This document shows, piece by piece, positions 6,751-13,690 of a stretch of 17,595 bases of DNA. How positions within the stretch are numbered: the stretch's first letter is position 1; every line of letters begins with the position of its first letter. The translations under genes were made by a program, and so were the position numbers. The notes beneath the pieces were generated by a model, which saw only the letters and a list, made by a program, of their open reading frames with translations, did not search any database and was not told where the DNA came from. This DNA comes from Desulfuromonadales bacterium (GTDB lineage: Bacteria; Desulfobacterota; Desulfuromonadia; Desulfuromonadales; JACZKF01): assembly GCA_014860175.1 (NCBI GenBank), contig JACZKF010000272.1, positions 1 through 17,595 of the forward strand, given 5' to 3'.

Positions 6751-8475
6751 TCAATGGAACTCGCGCTGTACGCTCTGCATCGGGCCGGGCTTGTAGTGCC
6801 TGAGGAAGAAGTTCAGGTTCTCACCCAGCACTTTGCGCAGGTCGGTCGGCATCACGATGGAGGAGATGGAGCCCAGGCTCAGACCTTCCTTGGGGTTCAT
6901 CAGCTCTTTTTCATAGCGTTGGTTGAGTTCGGTCTCCTGGGTTTTGAGCCAGTCCGCCACCTCTTTTTCGGCCTCTCGTTTGGCTTCGTCGCCGGCCATA
7001 CCGGCGGCGATCCGCTCCTGCGAGCCGGTCTTGAGCCGCTCGGGAATGGAGGCGCGCAGCTTGCGCAGCTCATCCTTATAGACGAACTCCTTGCCGGCCG
7101 GGCCCATGACCGCCAGGCGGGTGGTCGGCAAGGCGAGGACCAGATCGGCGCCGGTCGGATAGTTGTTGTAGGAGGCGTAAGCGCCGCCGAAGGCATTGCG
7201 CAGGATCAGCAAAATGCGCGGAGTGCGCAGATCGATGATCGAGTCGAGCATCGAGCGGCCGGCGTGGACGATGCCGCGCGCTTCCTGCTCGCGCCCGGGG
7301 AGAAAACCGGTGGTATCTTCCATGAAGATGACCGGGATATTGTAGATGTTGCAGAAGCGGACGAAGCGGGCGATCTTGGTGGCGGAATCGCAGTCGATCT
7401 GGCCGGAGGAGAAGGCGCTGTTGTTGGCGACGAAGCCGACCACATGCCCTCCCAGGCGGCCAAAGGCGGTGACGACTTCCCGGGCCCGGTCGGGCTGGAG
7501 TTCGAAGTAGTCGCCATGGTCGCAGATCTGCTGGATGATGATCGACACTTCGAAGGGGGTATTGAACCCGGTCGGGGAGTTGAAGGCCTTCTTCAGCAGC
7601 GTGTTGATCTCCCAGGTCTTGCGGTCGAGGGGATCGCTGGTCTCCTGGTACGGGGCCATGATGGCGTTGTTATCGGGCAGGTAGCCGAGGAGGCGAGCGG
7701 CCAGGCGCAGGGCGGCCACTTCATCGGGGACGGTCAGGTCGACGACGCCGGACTGGCTGTGGACCTTCGGCCCGCCGAGCTCCTCCGGAGTGATATCCTC
7801 CCCCAGCACCGACTTGACCACCCCCGGGCCGGTCAGCCCGAAGAAGGTGTCCTGGGGCTGGATGAGGAAGCTCCCCTGCCGGGGGAGATAGCTGCCGCCG
7901 CCGGCATTGAACCCGAACATGCACATGATGCTCGGGACGACGCCGCTGATCTTGCGCAAGGCGGTGAAGGCCTCGGCATAGCCGTCGAGCCCCCCGACCC
8001 CGGCCGGCACGAAGGCGCCGGCGCTGTCGTTCATGCCGATCAGCGGAATCCCTTTGTCGCCGGCCAGTTTGAACAGGTTGGCCAGCTTCTTGCCGTTGGT
8101 GGCATCGATGGAACCGGCCCGCACGGTAAAATCGTGACCGTAGAGGGCGACATCGCGCCCGTCGATATTGATGATGGCGGTGACCAGGGAGGCGCCGTCG
8201 AGGTTCTTCCCCCAATTCTGGTACAGGACGATCGGCTCCTTGTCGGTCAGGACCTTGATTCTCTCCCAGACCGTCATTCTTTTTTTGAAATGCTGTTTTT
8301 CGATCTGTTCTATGCTGACCGATTTGACCGGCCGCTCGATCAGGTCGTGACCTTCCTTCATCACCTCTTCGTAAATCCCTTTTTTGCCGGGAATTTCTCC
8401 GGGGATGGTGAAGTCGACGGTCTCCGGTGGGTCAAAAGGGTTCTTCAGTGAAGGTTTAAACGCATTTTTGGACAT
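6751..8475 (-). CDS. Acyl-CoA carboxylase carboxyltransferase (beta) subunit (pccB-like), probably propionyl-CoA
   Basis: Transfers CO2 from biotin to an acyl-CoA, probably propionyl-CoA to (S)-methylmalonyl-CoA. The 574-aa protein has the two crotonase-like halves of the family. The N-half carries NDSAGAFVPAG (149-159), FNAGGGSYLPRQGSF (189-203) and GGPKVHSQSGVVD; the C-half carries NNSAFSSGQID, TGFLPGREQEARGI (389-402) and the second oxyanion-hole segment RNAFGGAYASY (426-436). Normal length is about 510-530 aa; extra residues lie at the N-terminus and in a charged Lys/Glu-rich stretch near the C-end. The ATG at 8475 has AAGGA 8 nt upstream; upstream in-frame starts precede unconserved residues. 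It is first in the carboxylase operon, 42 nt before the alpha subunit. The same fold also serves methylmalonyl-CoA decarboxylases and transcarboxylases. Confidence 0.9.
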   Translation of the reverse strand: MSKNAFKPSLKNPFDPPETVDFTIPGEIPGKKGIYEEVMKEGHDLIERPVKSVSIEQIEKQHFKKRMTVWERIKVLTDKEPIVLYQNWGKNLDGASLVTAIINIDGRDVALYGHDFTVRAGSIDATNGKKLANLFKLAGDKGIPLIGMNDSAGAFVPAGVGGLDGYAEAFTALRKISGVVPSIMCMFGFNAGGGSYLPRQGSFLIQPQDTFFGLTGPGVVKSVLGEDITPEELGGPKVHSQSGVVDLTVPDEVAALRLAARLLGYLPDNNAIMAPYQETSDPLDRKTWEINTLLKKAFNSPTGFNTPFEVSIIIQQICDHGDYFELQPDRAREVVTAFGRLGGHVVGFVANNSAFSSGQIDCDSATKIARFVRFCNIYNIPVIFMEDTTGFLPGREQEARGIVHAGRSMLDSIIDLRTPRILLILRNAFGGAYASYNNYPTGADLVLALPTTRLAVMGPAGKEFVYKDELRKLRASIPERLKTGSQERIAAGMAGDEAKREAEKEVADWLKTQETELNQRYEKELMNPKEGLSLGSISSIVMPTDLRKVLGENLNFFLRHYKPGPMQSVQREFH

Positions 8476-8586
8476 CTCCACCATCCTTTTTGCTTGGAAT
8501 GAATTGCCGGAAAGGGACCCCTGCCCGGGGCGGCGAAAGAAACCCGCAGACTCCCGGCCAGAGTCGTTGCTGGCCCTGGTTTTTGC

Positions 8587-8643
8587 ATTATAGAAAGGGG
8601 TTTTACAGAAGCTCGGTATACTCAATAACGCGGAAATTGTCAA
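8587..8643 (-). promoter_or_regulatory. Promoter(s) of the acyl-CoA carboxylase operon
   Basis: On the minus strand a perfect TTGACA (8643-8638) and TATACC (8620-8615) are exactly 17 nt apart. Downstream a perfect TATAAT at 8592-8587 may be a second -10, but it has no good -35. The region is markedly AT-rich. The 5' leader from the first promoter would be about 130 nt. Confidence 0.65.
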
Positions 8644-8740
8644 TCTTTAAATTTATTTACGGTAAAAACATTTACCTAGATTAAATCCTGTTTTTTCCCT
8701 GCCGGCGGCCAGTTTCCGGGCGGGGGAGACCGGGGCCGTA

Positions 8741-8769
8741 TTGACATTTTTCCGCCCATCCACTACCTT
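8741..8769 (+). promoter_or_regulatory. Promoter of the menaquinone gene cluster
   Basis: A perfect TTGACA (8741-8746) is followed after 17 nt by TACCTT (8764-8769). The start of transcription would be near 8776, about 42 nt before the TTG start of the 359-aa protein. It lies back to back with the carboxylase promoter, about 100 nt away. Confidence 0.6.
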
Positions 8770-8817
8770 ACCCATACCTTCCCCGCCGTCAGCGGCAGCA
8801 ACCAAAAGGATTCCATT

Positions 8818-9897
8818 TTGCCCAAGGAACAGTTTGATTTTCCTCTCGGCATTCGTCTGTGGCCCAGCGAAGTACGTAGCGGCGGCCGCCGTCTTAAAGA
8901 GGGGTATCTTTTCTCTGCATTGGAACAGTCCACCGACTCCTACCGCTTCAACGCCCTGGTCGGCGCCAGCAAAGCCACGGCCCTGATCCGCGCCTTGGGG
9001 AACTGCCTGCCGCCGGAATCGTTCCTGATCCTCGAGTTCTATCCCGAGCAGGGGGAAAAACAGGCGGAGGAGCCGGTCCCCACCGTCTACTATTCCCCCT
9101 ACCTGCCGACCCAGGAGATCATTACCACCCTGGAGCCGTATCTGCCGCGGCTGATCCACGACGGCTTCGTCGGCTTCGGTCTGGCCAATAACCGGGCCGG
9201 CTTCGAATTTTTCTATTCGGAGGAGAAGGTCCTCACCTGTTTCGCCGGTGACCATCTGCGGCTGACCGACCTCTTCTCCCGCCACGGGCTGCCGTTTCGC
9301 CCGCACATGACTTTCCCCTCGGACCTCGGCCACGACCACCTCTCTCTCCTCTGCCACCCGCGCTACTGCCTCCCCGCCCCGTTTGCCACCATGGGGGAGC
9401 GGGAGCTCGACTACCTGCAGTTCTGCGGCGAGATCACCGATCAGTTGGAGATGTACCCGGTGGAGGAGAGTCTCTCATTCTTTCTCTCCCGGCGCGACCA
9501 GGACCTGATCGAGGCCCGGCTGCGCAGCCATGAGGAGTTCATCGAGTTCGCCGAGGAAGATTTCGGCAGCCTGCTGCTCGACTGGAACGACTTCGTCCTC
9601 GAATGTGAGGAGGGGTTCACCGGCGACCTGTGGGAGTACCGGCAGGGGTTGAAGCTGCGGGACATGGTCGAATTCGTCATGCAGGGGGTACCCTCGACCC
9701 TGCGCAGTCGCCTGCTGGAGATTGTCACCGAGGCCGACGGCCGGTTCCAGAAACTGCTCATCGATCAGCGCAAGCGCCTCGACTCTCCGGCCGTGGCTCC
9801 GGCCAGCGAGGACCGCTTCTGGTACCGGGGGGTGGTGCGCAATCAGGGAGTCTTCCTGCGCCGCGACCTGATCCGCCAGGGGTGGTTTAAACCTTAA
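8818..9897 (+). CDS. Hypothetical protein, first gene of the mqnB-mqnD cluster
   Basis: I do not recognise this 359-aa protein. It is soluble, with no signal peptide or membrane segment. The N-half is mixed alpha/beta with many aromatic residues (YYSPYLPTQEI, FGLANNRAGFEFFYSEE). The second half is strongly acidic and helical (near 210-290: RRDQDLIEARLRSHEEFIEFAEEDF, shown here without the full run) and ends in a basic tail (WYRGVVRNQGVFLRRDLIRQG). The TTG start at 8818 was chosen because AAAAGGA lies 7-8 nt upstream and the promoter is right before it; no ATG in frame lies nearby. Its stop is one base before the mqnB ATG, so the two are translationally coupled. The context suggests an accessory role in menaquinone synthesis or merely shared transcription; nothing in the sequence fixes a function. 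Confidence 0.85.
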   Translation: MPKEQFDFPLGIRLWPSEVRSGGRRLKEGYLFSALEQSTDSYRFNALVGASKATALIRALGNCLPPESFLILEFYPEQGEKQAEEPVPTVYYSPYLPTQEIITTLEPYLPRLIHDGFVGFGLANNRAGFEFFYSEEKVLTCFAGDHLRLTDLFSRHGLPFRPHMTFPSDLGHDHLSLLCHPRYCLPAPFATMGERELDYLQFCGEITDQLEMYPVEESLSFFLSRRDQDLIEARLRSHEEFIEFAEEDFGSLLLDWNDFVLECEEGFTGDLWEYRQGLKLRDMVEFVMQGVPSTLRSRLLEIVTEADGRFQKLLIDQRKRLDSPAVAPASEDRFWYRGVVRNQGVFLRRDLIRQGWFKP

Positions 9898-9898
9898 C

Positions 9899-10645
9899 AT
9901 GATTGCCCTTCTTGCCGCCGTCCCCAAGGAGACCGAACTGCTGCGCCGCTGGCTCTCGCCGTGCGAAGTGCGCAGCTGTGGCCGGCGCGACCTGCTGCGC
10001 GGCAGCATGTTCGGCCAATCGGTCGCCCTGCTGCACAGTGGGGTGGGCAAAGCCAATGCGGCCTCTGCCCTCACCTCCTTACTGGAATCGTCGCGCTTTA
10101 CCCTGGTCCTTGGCATCGGCTGCGGCGGCGCCTATCCCGGCAGCGGCCTGGCGGTGGGCGACCTGGCCTTGGCCAGCGAGGAGATCTACGGCGACGAAGG
10201 GGTGCTCGCCCCCGACGGTTTCCTCGACATGCAGGAGCTCGGCTTCCCTCTGGTGCAGCGCAACGGCACGCGGCTGTACAACCGGTTTCCGGTCGACCCG
10301 AAACTGCTGGAAAAAGTCCGGCCGGTGCTCGAATCCTTTGCCGCCGGCAGCGGCTGTCAACTGCGGCTCGGCCCTTTCGTCACCGTCTCCACCGGCTCCG
10401 GCACCGATGCGGCGGCGCAAGAGCTGGCCGGCCGCACCGGCGGTATCTGCGAGAACATGGAGGGGGCGGCGCTGGCCCAGGTCTGCGCCCTGCAGACGAC
10501 CCCGTTCCTGTCGCTTCGCGGCATCTCGAACCCGACCGGCAACCGCGATCTGGCCGCCTGGGATCTGGTCCGGGGGGTCGAGACGGCCCAACTGGCGGTG
10601 CGCGCCTTGTTCAACGGCTGGAATGAGCCGCAGGAACGGGCATGA
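9899..10645 (+). CDS. mqnB: Futalosine hydrolase
   Basis: Cleaves futalosine to dehypoxanthine futalosine and hypoxanthine in the futalosine route to menaquinone. The 248-aa protein has the nucleoside phosphorylase/MTAN fold: MIALLAAVPKE at the start, SGVGKANAASAL (ligand loop), LGIGCGGAYPGSGLAVGDLALASEE (given in part; phosphate or base pocket), ENMEGAALAQVC (ribose-binding Glu) and RGISNPTGNRD near the end, the SN-x-x-G-NRD variant typical of futalosine hydrolase where related enzymes have SDxxx. The ATG at 9899 follows the previous stop by one base with only a weak GGGGTGG upstream, so translation probably depends on coupling. It overlaps mqnD by 4 nt (ATGA). MqnA, MqnC and MqnE are not in the window. 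Confidence 0.9.
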   Translation: MIALLAAVPKETELLRRWLSPCEVRSCGRRDLLRGSMFGQSVALLHSGVGKANAASALTSLLESSRFTLVLGIGCGGAYPGSGLAVGDLALASEEIYGDEGVLAPDGFLDMQELGFPLVQRNGTRLYNRFPVDPKLLEKVRPVLESFAAGSGCQLRLGPFVTVSTGSGTDAAAQELAGRTGGICENMEGAALAQVCALQTTPFLSLRGISNPTGNRDLAAWDLVRGVETAQLAVRALFNGWNEPQERA

Positions 10646-11478
10646 ACCGCACTCTCACCCTCGGCTACTCCCCCTGCCCCAACGACACCTTTATCTTCTA
10701 CGCCCTGGTGCATCGGCGCATCGAGCTGCCGGGGCTCACCTTCCGCCAGCAGCTGGAAGATGTGGAGACATTGAACCGCCTGGCCCTGCAGGGAGCCCTC
10801 GATCTGACCAAAGTTTCCTATCACGCCCTCGGCCACCTGCGCCGCGACTACGCCCTGCTGCGTAGCGGCGGCGCCCTCGGCCGCGGCTGCGGCCCGCTGG
10901 TGGTGGCCCGGCAGGAGACCACCATGGAGCAGCTGCGCGGGAAGCGGTTCGCCATCCCCGGCCGGCTGACCACCGCCAATCTGCTGCTGCAGCTCTACGG
11001 CGCCGGGTTCGACCAGCTGCTCATCCTCCCCTTCGACCGCATCATGACCGCCATCGCCACCGGCGAGGCCGACGCCGGGGTGATCATCCACGAATCCCGA
11101 TTCACCTACCGGCGGCAGGGGCTGGTCCAGGTGCTCGATCTGGGAGAGTGGTGGGAGCAGGAGACCGGCCTGCCGATCCCCCTGGGGGGGATTCTGGCCC
11201 GGCGGGCGCTGGGGGCAGAGCTCATCGGCCGGCTCGAGACCGGTCTGCGCCAGAGTATCGACTATGCCTTCAGCCACCCCCGGGAGCCGCAGGACTATAT
11301 CCGCGAGCACGCCCAGGAGCTCGACCCCGAGGTCACCGCCAGCCACATCGCCCTCTACGTCAACGACTTCTCCCGCGACCTCGGCGACGAGGGGGCGGGG
11401 GCGGTGCAGGAGCTGCTGCGCCGGGCCGAAGCCCGCGGCCTCATCCCCCCTTGCGAGCTGCCGCTGTTCGGCTCTTAG
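10642..11478 (+). CDS. mqnD: 1,4-dihydroxy-6-naphthoate synthase
   Basis: Converts cyclic dehypoxanthine futalosine to 1,4-dihydroxy-6-naphthoate, the naphthoquinone ring precursor of menaquinone. The 278-aa length is normal. The protein has the periplasmic-binding-protein-like two-lobe fold but no signal peptide, so it is cytoplasmic. Diagnostic stretches are GYSPCPNDTFIFYALV (8-23), VSYHALGHL (58-66), GGALGRGCGPLVV (76-88) and VIIHESRFTY (147-156), where His150 matches the conserved catalytic histidine of the family. This separates it from MqnA, a related chorismate dehydratase. The start overlaps the mqnB stop (ATGA), with AGGA 7 nt upstream. It is the last gene before a two-way terminator. 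Confidence 0.94.
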   Translation: MNRTLTLGYSPCPNDTFIFYALVHRRIELPGLTFRQQLEDVETLNRLALQGALDLTKVSYHALGHLRRDYALLRSGGALGRGCGPLVVARQETTMEQLRGKRFAIPGRLTTANLLLQLYGAGFDQLLILPFDRIMTAIATGEADAGVIIHESRFTYRRQGLVQVLDLGEWWEQETGLPIPLGGILARRALGAELIGRLETGLRQSIDYAFSHPREPQDYIREHAQELDPEVTASHIALYVNDFSRDLGDEGAGAVQELLRRAEARGLIPPCELPLFGS

Positions 11479-11488
11479 CTGGCAGCGT

Positions 11489-11567
11489 TCAGCGTCCAGC
11501 TTTCAGCTTTGAAAAGCAAAAGCGACCCCCACTCCGGAGGTCGCTTTCGTTAAAAGCTGGAAGCTGA
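11489..11567. terminator. Two-way terminator nested in a larger inverted repeat
   Basis: AAAGCGACC (11519-11527) and GGTCGCTTT (11539-11547) form a perfect 9-bp stem with an 11-nt loop; the T-run or A-run on each side lets it end both mqnD and the convergent serA. Outside it, 11489-11503 and 11553-11567 match as a second inverted repeat (14 of 15 positions), built from CAGC(T/G)TCCAGCTTT units that resemble dispersed intergenic repeats. Confidence 0.85.
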
Positions 11568-11584
11568 CAACCGATCGCTGCCCT

Positions 11585-13177
11585 TTATACCTTCATATGT
11601 ACGGCTTTAATGAATTGGGCATCGACGGCGGCGGCGAGCTGCTCGACGATGGCGTCCGGGGCGGGGGTATCGAGGGAGAGGACGACCATCGCTTCGCCGG
11701 CCTTGGCCCGCCGGCCGAGATTGAGGGAGCCGATGTTGACCCCGGATTCGCCGAGGATGGTGCCGATCCGGCCGATGAGCCCCGGGCGGTCGGCGTAGCT
11801 GATCACCAGCATGTGCTCCTCGGGGGTGAAGTCGGTCATGAAGTCGCGCATCTTGACGATCTTCGGCACCCCTTCGAAGAGAGTGCCGGCCACCGAGCGA
11901 CTTGACCCGGCCGCCGTCAGGGTGACGGTGATCAGGTTGGAGAACGATTCGGACTCGGTGTTGCGCACCTCCTCCACTTCGATCCCCATGCCGGCGGCGA
12001 CCAGCCGCGCGTTGACCATGTTGACCTCCTGCTCGGTGTGGCGATTGAGCAGGGCGGCCAGGCCGCTGACGGTGAGAGGGGCGCAATCGTAGCGGGCCAG
12101 CTTGCCGTTGTACTGGAAAATCGCCTTGCTCGGGTTGGCCGGGGCGAGCTGCGAGATGAATTCGCCGATGCGGGCCACCAGCCCCATGAAAGGCTTCATG
12201 TGCTCCAGCAGGTCGGGGTCGAACTTGGGAATATTGACGGCGTTCTCCAGCGGCCGGCCATCGAGATAATGGACGATCTCCCGGCTGACGTCGACCGCCA
12301 CGTTCTTCTGCGCCTCGAAGGTGTTAGCCCCCAGATGCGGGGTGACCACCAGGCGCGGGTGGGCGATCAGGCGCCGCAGCGTTTCACCCTCCGGCGGCTC
12401 CTCGGTGAAGACGTCGAAGGCCGCCCCGCCTGCCTTGCCGCTCTCCAGCGCTTCGAGCATCGCCGCTTCCTCGATGATGCCGCCGCGGGCGCAGTTGACC
12501 ACCAGCACCCCATCCTTCATCCCGCGGAAGTGTTCGCCGTTGAGCATCCCCCGGGTCTCTCCGTTGAGGGGAGTGTGGACGGTGATCACGTCGGCATAGC
12601 GGATGATGTCTTCCAGCTGCACCAGACGCACCCCAAGGTCTTCGCCCCGCTTCTCGGCAATATAGGGGTCGTAGGCGAGCACCTCCATCTCGAACGCCTT
12701 GGCCCGCAGGGCGACCCGGCCGCCGACCTTGCCCAGGCCGATGATCCCCATGGTCTTCCCTTTTAGCTCGTAACCGGTAAAAGGGGCCCGCTTCCACTGG
12801 TTCGCCTTAAGGCTGGCGTTAGCCGCGGTGATGTTGCGACAGAGGCTGAGCAGCAACGCCATGGTATGTTCGGCAGCGGAGTTGGTATTGCCGAAAGGGG
12901 CGTTGACGACGATGATCCCCTGGCTGCTGGCGTAATCGACATCGACGTTGTCGATGCCGACCCCGGCCCGGGCGATGATCCGCAGCTTGCCACCGGCATC
13001 GATCAGCGCCGGGTCGACCCGGGTGCCGCTGCGGGTGATGATGGCGTCGTAGTCGCCGATGATCTGGCGCAACTCCTCCACCGGCAAGCCGATGCGGACG
13101 TCGAGTTGGATGCGGGGGTCGTCGAGCAGGGGCTGGAGCCCCTCCTTGGAGATTTCATCGGTGATGATCACCTTCAT
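11585..13177 (-). CDS. serA: D-3-phosphoglycerate dehydrogenase
   Basis: First step of serine synthesis: NAD-dependent oxidation of 3-phosphoglycerate to 3-phosphohydroxypyruvate. The 530-aa protein is the long form with the catalytic and nucleotide-binding domains (about 1-310), an intervening allosteric domain, and a C-terminal ACT domain (about 450-525, ISYADRPGLIGRIGTILGE) that usually mediates serine inhibition. The NAD-binding GIIGLGKVGGRVA is at 144-156; the catalytic residues are Arg231 (VNCARGG), a Glu in FTEEPP (about 259) and His281 (TPHLGANT). The ATG at 13177 has AGGAAGGA 7 nt upstream, removing 12 spurious upstream residues. It has its own strong promoter, though it may also receive read-through from the DAHP synthase side. 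Confidence 0.95.
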   Translation of the reverse strand: MKVIITDEISKEGLQPLLDDPRIQLDVRIGLPVEELRQIIGDYDAIITRSGTRVDPALIDAGGKLRIIARAGVGIDNVDVDYASSQGIIVVNAPFGNTNSAAEHTMALLLSLCRNITAANASLKANQWKRAPFTGYELKGKTMGIIGLGKVGGRVALRAKAFEMEVLAYDPYIAEKRGEDLGVRLVQLEDIIRYADVITVHTPLNGETRGMLNGEHFRGMKDGVLVVNCARGGIIEEAAMLEALESGKAGGAAFDVFTEEPPEGETLRRLIAHPRLVVTPHLGANTFEAQKNVAVDVSREIVHYLDGRPLENAVNIPKFDPDLLEHMKPFMGLVARIGEFISQLAPANPSKAIFQYNGKLARYDCAPLTVSGLAALLNRHTEQEVNMVNARLVAAGMGIEVEEVRNTESESFSNLITVTLTAAGSSRSVAGTLFEGVPKIVKMRDFMTDFTPEEHMLVISYADRPGLIGRIGTILGESGVNIGSLNLGRRAKAGEAMVVLSLDTPAPDAIVEQLAAAVDAQFIKAVHMKV

Positions 13178-13245
13178 GGTCAATCCTTCCTGGAGGCGGA
13201 GGTAACTTCCCAAGGCATTCGGGAGCAGCCTTGGAGAAGGGCAAA

Positions 13246-13274
13246 ATTCTAGCCCCTTCGCCGGATGGTGTCAA
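13246..13274 (-). promoter_or_regulatory. serA: Strong sigma70 promoter of serA
   Basis: On the minus strand a perfect TTGACA (13274-13269) and TAGAAT (13251-13246, 5/6) are 17 nt apart, the best promoter in the window. Transcription would start near 13239, giving a leader of about 62 nt. Confidence 0.75.
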
Positions 13275-13282
13275 TCGCGTAG

Positions 13283-13308
13283 ACGGCGCCGGCCGCCACC
13301 GGCGCCGT
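13283..13308 (-). terminator. GC-rich hairpin after the small cysteine protein gene
   Basis: A perfect 10-bp stem, ACGGCGCCGG / CCGGCGCCGT, with a 6-nt loop lies 10 nt past the stop at 13319 and just before the serA -35 box. There is no T-run, so it is at best a weak or factor-assisted terminator; it could also stabilise the 3' end of the upstream transcript. Confidence 0.45.
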
Positions 13309-13318
13309 TGGAAATCGT

Positions 13319-13597
13319 CTATTTGACCAGTTTCAGCTGTCTTCGGGGGGCGGGAGCGGGCGCCGCTTCCGCCCCTTCGGAGGGGGGAGAGGCCGGGGAC
13401 GGCTCCAGCTCCTCGCCCACGACCGGCAGGGTGCTGCTTTGCAGCATCCGCTCGACGGCGGCGGCCACCGTCAGGCACTGTTTCATACAGACCCGGCGCG
13501 CCGGGCAGACGGTACAGTCGGCCTCGCCGCCGGCCGCCCGCAGGGCATGGATCACCAACTCCACGCTTTCGGGCTGGTTCAGGGGGATGAAAAACAT
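13319..13597 (-). CDS. Small protein with a CX2CX5CX3C cysteine motif
   Basis: A 92-aa protein I cannot name. Residues 1-25 form a helix-prone start (MFFIPLNQPESVELVIHALR); Cys28, Cys31, Cys37 and Cys41 form CTVCPARRVCMKQC, which could hold a metal or Fe-S centre; the last 35 residues are a low-complexity Pro/Ala/Glu tail ending in basic RRQLKLVK. The start at 13597 has GAGG 7 nt upstream and removes a 26-residue upstream frame that reads through the neighbouring repeat. It lies between the DAHP synthase gene and serA, in the same direction, and the region between it and the DAHP synthase gene is the inverted repeat at 13620-13690. Confidence 0.75.
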   Translation of the reverse strand: MFFIPLNQPESVELVIHALRAAGGEADCTVCPARRVCMKQCLTVAAAVERMLQSSTLPVVGEELEPSPASPPSEGAEAAPAPAPRRQLKLVK

Positions 13598-13619
13598 GTA
13601 AGACCTCGTAATCAGATAA

Positions 13620-13690
13620 GTAGGGGCGCACGGCGTGCGCCCTCGGTGAAGGATTACACAGCTCGCAGGGCGCACGCCGTGCGCCCCTAC
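13620..13690. repeat. Perfect 24-bp inverted repeat, REP-like
   Basis: The arms 13620-13643 and 13667-13690 are exact reverse complements (24 of 24 by eye), with a 23-nt spacer. Each arm begins GTAGGGGCGCACG and contains its own dyad, GGGCGCAC-GGC-GTGCGCCC. The right arm overlaps the end of the DAHP synthase gene: the CTA at 13687-13689 is its TAG stop codon. The shape (GTAGGGGCG...CGCCCCTAC) resembles dispersed REP/BIME-type elements; copy number elsewhere cannot be seen. Confidence 0.85.

Noticed and set aside
6754..8451. A 565-codon open frame on the plus strand opposite the carboxyltransferase
   Set aside because: It lies entirely inside the carboxyltransferase gene, is composed of shadow-type residues, and has no promoter of its own.
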